A stretch of DNA of 58,440 bases, taken from the NCBI RefSeq assembly GCF_005889735.1, contig NZ_VCKY01000036.1, positions 1 through 58,440 on the forward strand, in the 5' to 3' direction. The stretch comes from Nonomuraea turkmeniaca (GTDB lineage Bacteria; Actinomycetota; Actinomycetes; Streptosporangiales; Streptosporangiaceae). A program made the position numbers and the translations under genes. The notes under the pieces were generated by a model that did not search any database, was not told where the DNA came from, and was given only the letters and a program-made list of their open reading frames with translations. Position 1 is the first letter of the stretch. Each line of letters starts with the position of its first letter. This document shows positions 49,410-58,318 of this stretch, piece after piece.

Positions 49410-51374
49410 ATGTCTGACTTCATGCCGCTAGCACCCGGTGACCCTCAGGAGTTGGGTGGCCTGGAGCTCCTCGGCAGGCTCGGCCACGGCGGACAGGGCG
49501 TCGTCTACCTCGCCAGGACCCCCATGGGCGCGCGCGTGGCCATCAAGTGGCTGCGCCCGTCCGATGACGAGGAGAGTGTCGAGCGCTTCCTGCGGGAGGC
49601 GGAGGTCGCCCGGCGGGTGGCGGCGTTCTGCACCGCGACCGTGCACAGCACAGGCGTCGAGGATGGCCGGCCGTACATCATGAGCGAGTACGTCGAGGGT
49701 CGCTCGCTGGAACGGGTCGTCAGGGAGGACGGCCCGCTCGCCGGCGGAGACCTGGAGCGGCTGGCCATCGGCACCGCCACCGCGCTCGCCGCGATCCACG
49801 AAGCCAGCGTGGTGCACCGGGACTTCAAACCCGGCAACGTCATCATGGGCGCCGGCGGCCCGCGCGTCATCGACTTCGGGATCGCGCGCACGCTGGGCCC
49901 GGCCACCATGACGAGCAGCACGCAGATCGGGACGCCTGCGTACATGGCTCCCGAGCAGGTCATGGGGTACGGGCTCGGACCCGCGGCCGACATGTTCTCC
50001 TGGGCCGGCACGATGGTCTTCGCGTCCTGCGGGCGAGCGCCGTTCGGCACCGACGGGACGCACGCCGTGATGAGCCGGGTGGTCAGAGAGCCACCCGATC
50101 TGGGCGCCCTCGACGGGCGGCTACGCGAGCTGGTGCAGCAGTGCCTGGCCAAGGATCCGGCGAGCCGGCCGACCGCCATGGACGTGATCATGCGCCTGTT
50201 GAGGAATCCGGAGCCCGGTGCCCACCCCCTCGTGGAGGGAACCAGGCAGGCCGCGCCGGACGCCGGTCGCACCAGGCGGTCGCGCGCGCCGATCCTCGTC
50301 GGTGCGGGGGTGCTGATCGCCGCGGTCGCCGTGGTGGCGGGGATAGCCGTGCCCAGGTTGCTGCGGCCGACCACGCTCCCGCCGGTCGCCGTCAAGTCCG
50401 CGGCCGCGCCGTCGCCGGACGCGACCACGGCCCCGCCGGCGACCCCCGTCAAGACCACGCTGCCCGGCGGTTCGATCACGCTCTACGAGCGCCCGTCCGA
50501 CCCGATCACTCTGACGGCGTACGAGGTCTACAGCAAGAAACTTGACGAGGACGTGGACTATGCCCGGCAATCGTTGCGGGGCACGTTCGCGAAGTATCCG
50601 GGCAACCTGGAGTCGCTCGTCTCACCCAACGGCCGCTACCTCGCGGGGAGGCCGCACGACTACACCTCGGACGGCTACGACTCGGTCCTCATCACCGACC
50701 GGCAGTCCGGCCTCTCCAGTTTCCGGGTCAGGACCGTGCGCAAACCGCTGGACACCAGCATCCGCACCTGGTCGAAGGACAGCTCGAAAATCCTCCTCAA
50801 CCTCAACAGGAAGGTCGAGAACAAGCAGGGCAAGGACGTCTGGATCTCCGTGGGCTTCGCCGTCGTCGACGTGGCCCAGAACGATGTGGCCCAGAGCAAG
50901 GTGCGCGTGGTCAACGTGGCCGACGACTCGATCCAGGAGAGCGACTTCGGCTGGGACGGCAACGAAGAAGGCGTGGTCATCGACTATGGGAAGGACGAGG
51001 GGTTGCGCTTCTTCGACGCCTCCGGCAAGCGCACGCGCGACATGCCGGATGTCGGCCCGCTGGCGTCCGGAACCCTCGACATCTTCTCGCCCTCGGGGAA
51101 GACGTTCGTGACCGACTGCCCGGGTGGCGGCGACGGCGAGCACTGCCTCTGGGACGCCGCCACCGGCAAGCAGGTACGCAGGTTCTCCTCCGACTGCGAC
51201 AAGGTGCTCGGCTGGTACGACGAGTCGCATCTGTACTGCTGGGAGCAGGACAACGGCACCCATGACGAGGTTCGCGTCGTGGCGTTCGACGGCAAGCTGA
51301 CGCACAGGCTGCTGGAGGTCCCGGACAAGCTGGATGTCTCCCCATACTTCACGATCACTCCCTCCGGTTCATGA
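49410..51374 (+). CDS. one-TM Ser/Thr protein kinase with extracytoplasmic beta-propeller-like domain
   Basis: A 654-residue receptor-like kinase. The kinase domain spans about residues 15-270: GHGGQG glycine loop, Lys46 (VAIKW), HRDFKPGN with Asp138, DFG at 155 and MAPEQ. The HRDF form (Phe instead of Leu) is a mild deviation. A transmembrane helix lies at about 294-317 (ILVGAGVLIAAVAVVAGI). A Pro/Ala/Thr-rich linker follows, then about 270 residues that look like a WD40/TolB-type propeller (SPNGRYLAG, WSKDSSKILLN, FSPSGKTFVTDC) and may sense the cell envelope. No ribosome site is visible. Substrates may include the divergent FHA protein. Confidence 0.9.
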   Translation: MSDFMPLAPGDPQELGGLELLGRLGHGGQGVVYLARTPMGARVAIKWLRPSDDEESVERFLREAEVARRVAAFCTATVHSTGVEDGRPYIMSEYVEGRSLERVVREDGPLAGGDLERLAIGTATALAAIHEASVVHRDFKPGNVIMGAGGPRVIDFGIARTLGPATMTSSTQIGTPAYMAPEQVMGYGLGPAADMFSWAGTMVFASCGRAPFGTDGTHAVMSRVVREPPDLGALDGRLRELVQQCLAKDPASRPTAMDVIMRLLRNPEPGAHPLVEGTRQAAPDAGRTRRSRAPILVGAGVLIAAVAVVAGIAVPRLLRPTTLPPVAVKSAAAPSPDATTAPPATPVKTTLPGGSITLYERPSDPITLTAYEVYSKKLDEDVDYARQSLRGTFAKYPGNLESLVSPNGRYLAGRPHDYTSDGYDSVLITDRQSGLSSFRVRTVRKPLDTSIRTWSKDSSKILLNLNRKVENKQGKDVWISVGFAVVDVAQNDVAQSKVRVVNVADDSIQESDFGWDGNEEGVVIDYGKDEGLRFFDASGKRTRDMPDVGPLASGTLDIFSPSGKTFVTDCPGGGDGEHCLWDAATGKQVRRFSSDCDKVLGWYDESHLYCWEQDNGTHDEVRVVAFDGKLTHRLLEVPDKLDVSPYFTITPSGS

Positions 51375-51391
51375 ATCACCAGCGCGGCGCC

Positions 51392-51419
51392 CTCTGCCCG
51401 GGACCCCTCCCGGGCAGAG
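51392..51419 (+). terminator. strong stem-loop
   Basis: CTCTGCCCGGGA and TCCCGGGCAGAG, 12-base perfect arms with a CCCC loop, 18 bases after the kinase stop. Confidence 0.88.
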
Positions 51420-51458
51420 CCGTGTACGGTCCCCTCACGGACGAAAGGGCTGATCACG

Positions 51459-52835
51459 TTGGGCGTTCTGTCGCGAAGGGGCCGGCGTGCGGTAGTGGCG
51501 CTCGGGACAGGTCTGATCGTCAGCGTTGGATGCAGTGCCGGTGGCCAGCCGGAGAAGGCGCCCTCCTCTCCTTCGTCTTCGCCCCGTCCCTCACCTGAGC
51601 CGACCCGGGCGCTGGTCTGGTGGTCCGAAACGATGTGCGTCACCACCCAACAGGTGGACGCCCTGCGGGAGGCGTACGGGAAAGAACCGGACATGGCCGG
51701 TTACGTGGCCGAGTCGTACGTCACCAAGGCGATCTCGGTCGTCGACGACGGGATCCAGGCCCTGGAGTCCATGCCCGCGTCAGGGATCGGCGCGGCGGAT
51801 GCGCACGCCGCGCAGCTGCTGAAAGTCCTCAAAGAGGCGCGGGAGCGGCTGCCCGAGGACGCCACCGCGATCATGGCGGTCTCGGACAAGAAGAAGCCGG
51901 CCGCGGCCAAGCAGGCGGCCAAAGTGGTCGACGGGCTACCCCCGCAGGCGACCGCTGTGAGCAATCTGGTCAAGAGCGATCAGACGTTGGCCGTCTCCCA
52001 CGACCTCGCGCCGAGCTGCACGCCGGTGACGGCGTCCGCCCCGGCGACGGCCCCGGCGGGGGCCTCGGCGCCGACCCGGGCGCTGGTCGGCTGGGCCGCC
52101 AAGATGTGCGTGATCAGGAATTCGTTCGGGTCTCTGCGCGAGGATCCGTTCGACGATCCGCTGATGGGGCATTCGCGGTTCTCCCGATTCGTCGGATCGC
52201 GGCTTGCGGACTACATTTCCTCGGCCGCGACGAGAATGGGGTCCATCGGAGAAGCGCTCGACGAAGTTCCCCGCACCGGCATCCAGGAGGTGGACGAGCA
52301 TCGGGCGCGCATGGCGTCGACCGTCAAGAAAGCCGCCGCGAAGCTGCCCGAGGTGGATCTGCTCTACCTGCGTGAGCTGCCCGTCGGCCGGCTGAAGAAG
52401 CAGGCCAAGCAGGTGACCCGGGCGATGGCGGCCGGGATCAAGCCCGTGGAAGGGAACCTGCTCTCCGCGGTCGGCCGCCATCCGGCCCTGGCGGCCTCCT
52501 ATAACGTGGCTCCCTCTTGCGAGTCGCTCACCTCGTCGAGCGAACCCACCGCCACGCCTTTGCCGTCCGCCAAGGACGGGAGCGACCTGGCCGCCTGCCG
52601 GGACGGGAAATGTCAGATCAAGGTGTCCAAGCCGGTCATGGTCTCCGTCGGTGGCAGTCGGTTCCTGTTGTCGGCCGCGACCAACGGCCTGACGATCGTC
52701 CAGGATTCCGGCTATATGGTGATGGGCGCGGGAGGCAACGGACGTTTCAGCGAGGCCGGTGGGAAGACCACGGAGTTCCACGTCACCGCACACACCCGGG
52801 CCGGCGCTGTCGTCGACATCTCGACGAGCAAGTAG
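51459..52835 (+). CDS. lipoprotein with two repeated domains
   Basis: A 458-residue lipoprotein; VSVGC at about residue 25 is the lipobox. After a Ser/Pro-rich linker two homologous units occur: TRALVWWSETMCVTTQQVDALREAY ending in DLAPSC at about 45-190, and TRALVGWAAKMCVIRNSFGSLRED ending in NVAPSC at about 205-355. Each unit has two Cys that may form a disulfide. A C-terminal beta-rich stretch (KISKPVMVSVGG-like) follows. The start is TTG with GAAAGGG upstream. No known family is recognised. It follows the kinase gene and hairpin and may be an envelope partner, but this is speculation. Confidence 0.7.
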   Translation: MGVLSRRGRRAVVALGTGLIVSVGCSAGGQPEKAPSSPSSSPRPSPEPTRALVWWSETMCVTTQQVDALREAYGKEPDMAGYVAESYVTKAISVVDDGIQALESMPASGIGAADAHAAQLLKVLKEARERLPEDATAIMAVSDKKKPAAAKQAAKVVDGLPPQATAVSNLVKSDQTLAVSHDLAPSCTPVTASAPATAPAGASAPTRALVGWAAKMCVIRNSFGSLREDPFDDPLMGHSRFSRFVGSRLADYISSAATRMGSIGEALDEVPRTGIQEVDEHRARMASTVKKAAAKLPEVDLLYLRELPVGRLKKQAKQVTRAMAAGIKPVEGNLLSAVGRHPALAASYNVAPSCESLTSSSEPTATPLPSAKDGSDLAACRDGKCQIKVSKPVMVSVGGSRFLLSAATNGLTIVQDSGYMVMGAGGNGRFSEAGGKTTEFHVTAHTRAGAVVDISTSK

Positions 52836-52841
52836 GGCCGA

Positions 52842-52877
52842 CACGGCGGGGACACGATGGCCGCCGTCCCCGCCGTG
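52842..52877. terminator. bidirectional stem-loop
   Basis: CACGGCGGGGAC and GTCCCCGCCGTG, 12-base perfect arms, lie between the convergent lipoprotein and glycerophosphodiesterase genes. Confidence 0.85.
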
Positions 52878-52903
52878 CCTTCATACCGATGAGCGGACGG
52901 CCG

Positions 52904-54058
52904 TCATTCCTGGCCCTCTTCCGGCAGGCCGTTGTCGAACTGCTTCGGCTGGACGTGCTTGTGCGGCTTGCCCTGCTCAGCCTTGGCCAGGGCGGCGGTG
53001 TCGGGGTAGTCGGTGACGAAGGCGTCCACGCCCAGGTCCAGGTGGGCGCGGTACTCGGCCAGCGCGTCACCGTGGTCGGTCGGGGCCTGGCCGCGGCGCA
53101 GCTGCAGCGGCAGGTACTGGTTCTCGCTGCGGAAGGTGTACACGCCGACCTTCAGCCCGGCCTTGTGCGCGTCGGGCACCAGCGTCGTCGGGGTGCCCCA
53201 GCTGCCGTCCGGGTTGATCGGGATCGCCGATGACTTGTCGGGCCCGATCCACTGAGCGTACTCGGCGATCTTCGCCAGCCCTTCGGGCTTCATCATGTCC
53301 GCGTAGGTCGTCGGGTCTCCGGCCGCCGCCAGGTCGTACGGCTGTCCGCTGGTGCCCAGCGCCTGCCACAGCGGCACGCGCAGGTCCTTGGCGACCCGCT
53401 TCAGGCTGGACGGCTCGAACGACTGCACCACCACCGGGCTGTTCGGGCGGTTGAGCCCGTTGCGCTTGACGGTCTCGATCAGCGGCTCCTCCAGCGGCAG
53501 CCCGATCGACCTGAAGTAGGTCGGGTGCTTGGTCTCGGGAAAGACGCCGACCTGCTTGCCGTACTGGCGCGAGAGCCGCTTGGCCAGGTCGAGCACCTCC
53601 TGGAAGGTGAGCATCTGGTAGTAGCCGTTGTAAACGGTGTTGCGCTGGCGGATCGCCGGCAGCCGCTCGACCGCTCGCAGCGTCTTCAGCTCGGCCAGCG
53701 TGAAGTCCTCGGTGAACCACCCGGTCACGTTGCGCCCGTCGACGACCTTGGTGGTCTTGCGCGCGGCGAACTCGGGGCGCAGCGACACGTCGGTGGTGCC
53801 GGAGATCTCGTTCTCGTGCCTCACGACCAGCACGTGGTCCTTGGTCGGCACCAGGTCGGGCTCGATCCAGTCGGCGCCCATGGCCACGGCCAGCTCGTAG
53901 CTGCCCTGCGTGTGCTCGGGGCGGTGGCCCGCCGAGCCGCGGTGGCCGACGATGACGACCTGGGATCGGTCGCGTGCGGGCTCCGCCGCGGCGGGCGCCG
54001 CGCCGGCTCCGGCGAGGGGGGTGAGGACGGCCAGGGTGGTGGCTGCGATCTTTCGCAC
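52904..54058 (-). CDS. secreted glycerophosphodiester phosphodiesterase
   Basis: A 384-residue secreted protein of the GlpQ type. A Sec signal peptide covers about residues 1-25 (MRKIAATTLAVLTPLAG). The GDPD domain starts with VGHRGSAGHRPEHT, holding the general-acid/base His-Arg pair, then WIEPDLVPTKDHVLVV with the metal-binding Glu and Asp and, later, a second catalytic His in RHENE. PETKHPTYF and GVDAFVTDYPDTA complete the barrel. It hydrolyses deacylated phospholipids to glycerol 3-phosphate. The GTG start has AAGGAG 6 bases upstream. Confidence 0.93.
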   Translation of the reverse strand: MRKIAATTLAVLTPLAGAGAAPAAAEPARDRSQVVIVGHRGSAGHRPEHTQGSYELAVAMGADWIEPDLVPTKDHVLVVRHENEISGTTDVSLRPEFAARKTTKVVDGRNVTGWFTEDFTLAELKTLRAVERLPAIRQRNTVYNGYYQMLTFQEVLDLAKRLSRQYGKQVGVFPETKHPTYFRSIGLPLEEPLIETVKRNGLNRPNSPVVVQSFEPSSLKRVAKDLRVPLWQALGTSGQPYDLAAAGDPTTYADMMKPEGLAKIAEYAQWIGPDKSSAIPINPDGSWGTPTTLVPDAHKAGLKVGVYTFRSENQYLPLQLRRGQAPTDHGDALAEYRAHLDLGVDAFVTDYPDTAALAKAEQGKPHKHVQPKQFDNGLPEEGQE

Positions 54059-54221
54059 GTGTAGCTCCTTGCGGCAGCTGCACCGGAGACTCTCACCGGT
54101 GATCGCCGCGGCAATTATGGTAAGGACCGAAATCCGGTTTTGGGCTAATAACGGCGGAATTTCTGGTGACGAGCACCGTGCGGCCCTCGGCCTGGCATTC
54201 CCGCGTCAGGAGGGCCCGTGA

Positions 54222-55607
54222 TCAGGGGCGCAGGGACCGGGCGATCTGTTCCACTCGCGCGTGGATGTGCTCGATGTAGATCTCGGACTCGGGCTTCATC
54301 AGCACGCTGCGGAGAACGCGTGCGTCGGCGGCGTCGGTGACGACCTTGGGGTGGCGTGCGGCGAACGCCTTCCGGCCGGCTTTGAAAGTGCTCAGGAAGA
54401 CCGGATCGGGACCGGCCATGCCATCCGCCAGGACTTGGGCGGATGCCCGGTCGATGCCGGTCAGGGCGGTCGGCTCGACGGCTGGGAAGTAGCTGACGAT
54501 GTCGAGTTCGGGCCGCTGGTAGAGCTCGAGGAGGTCCGAGGACGCGATCAGGTCCGCCCACTTCAGCGCGGCCCGCCGGCCGGCCGCCAGCACCCGGCCG
54601 AGCCCATCGGGGGTGGGGGGAAGCAGCCGCAGGGTGAGCCACAGGGCGGCGGCCGAGGCCCCGGCGCGCGAGCATTCCAGGCTGATCTCGCCCAGGTGCA
54701 GCTCGGTGGAGGTGAAGTAGGTGTAGGGCGAGTCGTGGAGGTAGAACCGTCCTACCTCCGGGTCCCGGAAGAGCACGGCACCGCAGCCGTACGGCTGGAG
54801 CCCGTGCTTGTGCGGGTCGATCACGATGGAGTCGCATTGTGCGATGGCTCGCCAGGGCTCTGGTGCGAGTCCTTCGGGACCGTCGGCACCGGCCAGCAGC
54901 GTGAAGAAGCCCCCGTAGGCGGCGTCGACGTGGATGCGGACTCCGTACCGCGCCCGAAGGGCCAGAGCCGCGTGGACGGGGTCCACGGCTCCCAGCCCGG
55001 TGGTGCCGGCGGTGAGGACGACGGTGCCCACCTCGCCGGTCCGCAGCAGGTCTTCCACCGCGTCGAGGTCGATCCGGCCCCGGTCGTCGGTGCGTACGGG
55101 GCGGCCGTCGACGCCCAGGACGCGGCACATCCGGCCATGGGTGTAGTGGGCGTCCTCGCTGTAGGCGATGCCTTGGGCGGGGTGAAGCTCCCGGGCGACG
55201 AACAGGGCTTCCAGGTTGGCGATCGTGCCGCTGGTGGTGAGGTGACCGAGGTGGGTGTCGAGGCCGAACATCGCGGCGAGTTGCCCGACGGCCTCGCGTT
55301 CCATCCGGGCGGTGGCGGGCCCGCCGTCCAGGGCGTGGTTGTTCGGGTTGATCAGCATGGCGGCGAGGTAGCCGACCACCGCGGCAGGATGCGGAGGCTT
55401 GAGCATCTGCCCTGCGTAATACGGATGGAAGAAGGGATAGTTGTCCTGCAGCCTCCCGGTGAACTCCTGGAAGGCGTCGGCGAAACGATCCTCGTCGACC
55501 ACGACGGACGGATGCGTCTGATAAGGGCCGAAGGTGTCGGCCCACTCCTGTATCGCCTGTGCGGCTCGGCCCAGCCAATGCTGCAGGTCCACGGGTTTCC
55601 CCCTCAC
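54222..55607 (-). CDS. PLP-dependent group II decarboxylase
   Basis: A 461-residue enzyme of the aromatic-L-amino-acid/glutamate decarboxylase family. PLP Lys is at about residue 267 in DPHKHGLQPYGCGA; HVDAAYGGFF carries the PLP Asp; TTSGTIANLEALF lies in the N-terminal part. The substrate is uncertain: these enzymes decarboxylate tyrosine, tryptophan, DOPA or glutamate. Its stop lies 163 bases before the start of the glycerophosphodiesterase gene. Start: GTG at 55607 shares a base with the stop of the oxidoreductase gene; an in-frame GTG at 55592 has a better GGGGGA site. Confidence 0.88.
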   Translation of the reverse strand: MRGKPVDLQHWLGRAAQAIQEWADTFGPYQTHPSVVVDEDRFADAFQEFTGRLQDNYPFFHPYYAGQMLKPPHPAAVVGYLAAMLINPNNHALDGGPATARMEREAVGQLAAMFGLDTHLGHLTTSGTIANLEALFVARELHPAQGIAYSEDAHYTHGRMCRVLGVDGRPVRTDDRGRIDLDAVEDLLRTGEVGTVVLTAGTTGLGAVDPVHAALALRARYGVRIHVDAAYGGFFTLLAGADGPEGLAPEPWRAIAQCDSIVIDPHKHGLQPYGCGAVLFRDPEVGRFYLHDSPYTYFTSTELHLGEISLECSRAGASAAALWLTLRLLPPTPDGLGRVLAAGRRAALKWADLIASSDLLELYQRPELDIVSYFPAVEPTALTGIDRASAQVLADGMAGPDPVFLSTFKAGRKAFAARHPKVVTDAADARVLRSVLMKPESEIYIEHIHARVEQIARSLRP

Positions 55608-57238
55608 TACCAGTCCGCGCAGAGCCGTTCAGCGGCCCGGTACGCCAGGGCCATGACGGTCAGCACGGGATTGACGGCGCCATTGGTGACGTGCACGGAC
55701 GCGTCGACGACATAGAGGTTGTCGTGGCCGTGCACCCTGCCCCAACGGTCGACGACCGACGTCCGCTCGTCGTCACCCATCCGGCACGTTCCCGACTGGT
55801 GCTGCCCGGCGTACAGGCGCAGCGGAACCTCTGCCGTCCACGCCCGGCGCGCGCCCGAGGCCAGCAGCCATTCGCGGGCGCGGCCGGCGATGTAGGCGGC
55901 GGTGCGCAGGGTCTCCGGGTGGGTGGTGCCGGACAGGCGGGCGACGGGGATGCCCCAGCGGTCGCGCACGTGGCGGTCGAGTCGCGTCCGCGCGTGCGGG
56001 CTGGGGATCTCCTGGACCGGCCCTCCGACGCGCATGACGCGACGGTAGTTCTCACGCATGTACCGCTTGTTCCCCGCACCCCAGCGGGGCACGTCAGGAG
56101 GCAGATTCCAGGCCCAGAAGGCGATGGGCAGCGGGATGAACTCGTCGGCGAGCATCGCCCCGCCCACGACTCCCTCGTTGTGATGGGCGAAGCCGAGCGT
56201 CGCGAGCGAGACGCCGGGCCCCAGCCCGTCGTGGACGTCCTCGTCCATCTCACCCAGTGCCCAGGCGTAGGCGTGGCCTTGCAGATGCCGCCCCACCTGG
56301 TCATGGTTGTTGCCCAGGCCCTGCGGCTCGCGCCGGGTCGGCGAGTTCTGCAGCAGCCGCGCGGTCTCGATCGCGCCGGCCGCGCAGACCACGACCTCGG
56401 CCTCGACGACATGGCGCGCCCCTGACCGGTCCACCCACCGGACCCCGGTGACCCGGCCGGCGGAGTCGCAGGTGACGCGCTCGGCGACGGCCTCCGCCAG
56501 CAGCCGGGTCCGGCCGGTGGCGAGCGCGCGACGCAGGACAGTGTTGTGCGAGCCGTTCTTCGCCTCCGCCGGGCAGGCGAAGCCGACGCAGTGCCGGCAC
56601 CGGGTGCAGGCGGCCCGCCCCGCGTACGGCACCGAGTTGATCAGCATCGGCACCGGGAGCACGTCCCAGCCAAGGGCGTCCGCGCCCCGCCGCAGCGCTC
56701 TGGCCTGCAAGCCTTCGGGAAGCGGGGGCATCGGGTACGGTTTCGCGCGCGTCCAGTGACGTCGGCTGGCCGTGTGGTCGCCGCACACGCCGATCTCCCA
56801 CTCGGCGCGCTCGTAGGAGGGGGCGAGGTCGTCGTAGCCGACCGGCCAGTCGGCGAGGCTGCTGCCCGCGGGGACGCCGTAGGTGCCGGCCATGGCGAAG
56901 TCGGCGGGCAGGAACCGCCACGCCTGAGCGCCGTAGAGCCGTGTCCCGCCGCCCACCAGCGTGGCGTTGCCGTGGAAACCCGGTTCGTGCGCTCGTACCT
57001 GTTGCTCGTTCCCCGCCTCGTCGACGATGACGCGCGGGCTGTCCTCGTAGTCCGGCCCGGACCGGTGTGCATAACGGGCGATGCGGTGATTGCGCAGGTG
57101 ATCGCGCCCGATCTGCTCGAAGGTGAGGTCGCGGCCACGCTCCAGCACCAGGACCTGCTTGCCCGCCTGGGCGAGGACGGCGGCGGCGACCCCGCCGCCG
57201 GCGCCCGAGCCGATCACGACGGCGTCCACCCGCATCAT
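55607..57238 (-). CDS. GMC family FAD-dependent oxidoreductase
   Basis: A 543-residue flavoprotein. FAD-binding GSGAGGGVAAAVLAQAG begins at residue 10. A Cys-rich segment C-x2-C-x2-C-x4-CP (ACTRCRHCVGFACPAE) lies in the middle, and the C-terminal motif HVTNGAVNPVLTVMALAYRAAE is the family end. The His pair of the active site is near AGQHQSGTCRMG. It resembles gluconate/sorbitol dehydrogenase large subunits. Its start overlaps the stop of the small subunit gene. An alcohol, sugar acid or amine-derived substrate is possible. Confidence 0.9.
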   Translation of the reverse strand: MMRVDAVVIGSGAGGGVAAAVLAQAGKQVLVLERGRDLTFEQIGRDHLRNHRIARYAHRSGPDYEDSPRVIVDEAGNEQQVRAHEPGFHGNATLVGGGTRLYGAQAWRFLPADFAMAGTYGVPAGSSLADWPVGYDDLAPSYERAEWEIGVCGDHTASRRHWTRAKPYPMPPLPEGLQARALRRGADALGWDVLPVPMLINSVPYAGRAACTRCRHCVGFACPAEAKNGSHNTVLRRALATGRTRLLAEAVAERVTCDSAGRVTGVRWVDRSGARHVVEAEVVVCAAGAIETARLLQNSPTRREPQGLGNNHDQVGRHLQGHAYAWALGEMDEDVHDGLGPGVSLATLGFAHHNEGVVGGAMLADEFIPLPIAFWAWNLPPDVPRWGAGNKRYMRENYRRVMRVGGPVQEIPSPHARTRLDRHVRDRWGIPVARLSGTTHPETLRTAAYIAGRAREWLLASGARRAWTAEVPLRLYAGQHQSGTCRMGDDERTSVVDRWGRVHGHDNLYVVDASVHVTNGAVNPVLTVMALAYRAAERLCADW

Positions 57239-57663
57239 TCGCCCACCTCGAACCCGATCATCCGCCAGGAGACGGCGTCACGGTTGCCGCCGTTGCCCGG
57301 ATCGCCGTAGAAGCCCTCCATGACATGTCCCACCACCGTGCTCACGAACACCGCCGCGTCGAACGGCCACGGTGTGCGGGTGTCGCCGGATTCGAGTGCA
57401 CGCAGCAGAGCCTCGCGCTGGACGGGGTCCAGCAGGTCGAAGCGCGTGCCGTAGGTCTCTCCCGCCTCGGCGTCGACGGCGTCCAGACCGGCGCCGTAAC
57501 ACGCACGCGAGCCGGCCAGATCGCCGCCGAACTGCCCGTCGAGGTAGTCCAGGACGCCGGCTTCGGTGCCGCTCGGGTACTCGTCGGCGGGGACGATCGT
57601 GTCGACGACCGCGCGCAGAGTCGCGGTCTGCTGAGGCGTAACGGATCTGATCGGGCCGGGCAT
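57235..57663 (-). CDS. gluconate 2-dehydrogenase subunit 3 family protein
   Basis: A protein of about 142 residues. The pattern TPQQTATLRAVVDTIVPADEYPSG with GVLDYLDGQFGGDLAG, and later SRACYGAGLDAVDAEA and WPFDAAVFVSTVVGHVMEGFYGDPGNGGN, is typical of gluconate dehydrogenase gamma subunits. There is no Tat signal, unlike secreted members. The ATG overlap places the GMC subunit in the same complex. The start may be the ATG at 57696 instead, giving an 11-residue longer N-terminus. Confidence 0.85.
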   Translation of the reverse strand: MPGPIRSVTPQQTATLRAVVDTIVPADEYPSGTEAGVLDYLDGQFGGDLAGSRACYGAGLDAVDAEAGETYGTRFDLLDPVQREALLRALESGDTRTPWPFDAAVFVSTVVGHVMEGFYGDPGNGGNRDAVSWRMIGFEVGE

Positions 57664-57724
57664 GGTGACCAGTATGGCGAGCTGGTAAAGCCTCATGTCC
57701 CGACACGTCCCGTACCTGCGGTCG

Positions 57725-58255
57725 TCAGTCGGCGATGTAGGAGATGGACCGGACCTCGTAGCCGGTGGTCTTGGAGCCACGTACGTGCATCAGCATCGCG
57801 CCGCCCTCGTAGGAGTAGGCGCACGAGTACCCCTTCGGCTCCTTGCTGCAGCCCTGGAAGAAGTGCGTGACGCCGCGCGGGTCGTACGCCACCTTGAACA
57901 GCGTCTTCACCGCGCCCACGCTGCCGACCTCGAGACCGCTGAGTCTGTCGCCCCGCTTCCAGGCGGCGAAGAGATGCTTGGCCGCGGTCGACGGCTTGAC
58001 GATGTGCCGCGACAGGTAGACCTTGGTGACCTTTGAGCCGGTCACGACCATCGCGATGCCGTTGAGCCCGCCGGGCACGCGCACGCTGGTGTGGACGAAC
58101 CGGCACACGTTGCCGACGCAGCCGTCGAAGCGGTCGGGCGCGCGGTAGACGTAGGCGAAGATCGTGTTTACCGCGGCGGGGTTGGCGACCTTCGCGGCGG
58201 CGGTCCGGTCGTCGGCCCGCCAGGCGCGGAAAAGCTTGTTCGCCACCTTGCCGGA
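57725..58255 (-). pseudogene. twin-repeat protein, N-terminus lost at a junction
   Basis: Two homologous units of about 85 residues occur: KVANKLFRAWRADDRTAAAK...KVTKVYLSRHI and AAKHLFAAWKRGDRLSGLEV...KTTGYEVRSISYIAD. Each has a Cys pair (GCVGNVC, GCSKEPKGYSC). It resembles secreted or lipid-anchored proteins of unknown function in actinomycetes. The expected signal peptide is missing: upstream of GSGK the sequence changes to a piece of an ABC permease gene near 58255. It lies 61 bases upstream of the small-subunit start. No family is recognised. Confidence 0.55.
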
Positions 58256-58317
58256 CCCGGGGATCGATGATCGAGTAGCCGATGTCGACGAGCAGGTTGA
58301 CGCCGGAGATGAGGCTG
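58256..58317 (-). pseudogene. ABC transporter permease C-terminal fragment
   Basis: Reading the minus strand gives SLISGVNLLVDIGYSIIDPR. This is the end of dipeptide/oligopeptide-type permeases (NLLVDLLYALLDPR). Only about 20 residues are present; no larger part lies in the window. Confidence 0.5.
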
Positions 58318-58318
58318 G

